A stretch of 8,150 bases of DNA from Gammaproteobacteria bacterium. Lineage in GTDB: Bacteria; Pseudomonadota; Gammaproteobacteria; S144-34. Made by a program: the position numbers and the translations under genes. The DNA lies in NCBI GenBank assembly GCA_015487895.1, contig WFOW01000209.1, positions 1 to 8,150 on the forward strand, in the 5' to 3' direction. Shown in pieces: positions 7,432 to 8,150 of this stretch (its first letter is position 1; each line of letters opens with the position of its first letter). Under the pieces are notes generated by a model, which worked only from the letters and a program-made list of their open reading frames with translations, ran no database searches and was not told the origin of the DNA.

Positions 7432-8150
7432 ATGGGTATCCGAGATCCGCGCCGGTGGCTGGCCGCCGGCCTCCTGCTCGCCGCCGGCGCGGCGGGCGCC
7501 ACTCCCAGGACGAGCTACGGCCCCGCCGCCCAGCGCGACTACGACCTCGCCATCACCGGCCTGCGGCTCGCCGAAGGCGTCGAGCGCGGGCGGGTCACCG
7601 TCCCGACCAGCATCGGTCTCTACTTGAGCTTCGCCAACCTGGGCCGCTCGACGGTGGAGGGCGCGAGCGCGCGCGGCGTGGTGCGCATCGTCCTCTACCT
7701 GACGCGCGACCGCCGCGAGCGCCCGGCGGGCCCCTTCCGACCGCTGCGGCGCGGCGAGTTCGAGCCGGGCAAGCCGCTGCGCGGCGGCATCATCGGCCTG
7801 ACCTTCCCCATGCCGCCCGGCTTTCACCGCCGCAACAAGGGCCACGCGGTGGCGCTGCCGGCCGCGATCGAGCCCGGGCGCTGGTGGCTGTGCGCCTACA
7901 TCGACGCCGACGACGTGGTGCCCGAGCGCAACGAGCGCAACAACATCCGCTGCCGCGCCCTGCGCGTCATGCACGCCGGCGGCGACGATGCGGCCGCGGG
8001 CGCCTCCCGCGGCGCGCCGCAGCGCACCACCGAGCCGCGGCGCGCCGAGCGCCGGCCGCACTCAAAGCGCCCGCAATCTGGAAAAACCGATCTGGCTAAA
8101 CGAATCCGGCGTGCCGGTGTGGGACGATTATCCCGGCCCCGTCTGCGAAC
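7432..8150 (+). CDS. Secreted CARDB-like domain protein, running to the right edge
   Basis: Exported protein of unknown role, with 239 codons visible and no stop before the window ends. A signal peptide is clear (MGIRDPRRW, then a Leu/Ala core 10-22, likely cut near residue 23). Residues about 37-179 look like one CARDB-type immunoglobulin-like beta-sandwich: YDLAITGLRL (37-46) opens it, GLYLSFANLGRSTVEG (62-77) gives the family's 'N-G' turn, and WLCAYIDADDVVPERNERNN (152-171) has the typical D...E.NE.NN ending. Cys154 and Cys174 could form a disulfide. From about 185 the chain becomes Ala/Arg/Pro-rich and low in order. Near 8060 the base composition drops and the neighbouring frame looks more protein-like, so the C-terminal 30 residues are doubtful. 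CARDB domains usually mediate adhesion or protein binding at the cell surface; the partner is not evident. Confidence 0.68.
   Translation, partial: MGIRDPRRWLAAGLLLAAGAAGATPRTSYGPAAQRDYDLAITGLRLAEGVERGRVTVPTSIGLYLSFANLGRSTVEGASARGVVRIVLYLTRDRRERPAGPFRPLRRGEFEPGKPLRGGIIGLTFPMPPGFHRRNKGHAVALPAAIEPGRWWLCAYIDADDVVPERNERNNIRCRALRVMHAGGDDAAAGASRGAPQRTTEPRRAERRPHSKRPQSGKTDLAKRIRRAGVGRLSRPRLR

Overview
The window is very GC-rich (roughly three quarters or more G+C, with codon third positions almost all G or C). It is densely packed with bacterial chromosomal genes in short, tightly spaced runs. Secreted redox proteins, a lipid-linked glycosyltransferase cluster and UPF0047/YjbQ point to a Gram-negative proteobacterium. 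A high-GC gammaproteobacterium, possibly a sulfur oxidiser, is my best guess, but no marker gene settles it. I see no tRNA, rRNA, CRISPR, insertion sequence or phage gene.

Left part (1-2070, all minus strand, read right to left): a three-gene operon for lipid-linked sugar transfer. A soluble family-2 glycosyltransferase (1342-2070) is followed, with a 1-base TGATG overlap, by a 94-residue three-helix membrane protein of the lipid-A-disaccharide-synthase N-terminal (LAB_N) family (1058-1342). That overlaps by GTGA with a multi-membrane-span GT39/ArnT-like transferase, which runs off the left edge (1-1061). The expected logic is to charge a polyprenyl phosphate with a sugar, help flip it, and transfer it outside the inner membrane to lipid A or another acceptor. 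The GT2 gene has no Shine-Dalgarno sequence, and a good -10 box lies so close that its mRNA is probably leaderless.

Middle (2071-4770, plus strand): a short divergent promoter region, then a 694-residue thioredoxin/six-hairpin protein of the DUF255 (SPATA20/YyaL) family with a CHWC site, then YjbQ (UPF0047).

Right part (4771-8150, plus strand): after a 169-base GC-rich gap comes a compact set of a periplasmic two-domain rhodanese (4940-5914), a short exported DsbG-like thioredoxin-fold protein with CPYC (5918-6553) and a cytoplasmic spermidine-synthase-like Rossmann protein (6557-7315). Each junction leaves only 3 bases between genes. A secreted CARDB-like protein with a strong ribosome binding site follows (7432 to the right edge). 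The first two suggest a periplasmic sulfane-sulfur/thiol relay, which is the least described part of the window. In the last 90 bases the composition drops sharply and a different frame becomes the more protein-like one, so the 3' end of the last gene is uncertain.
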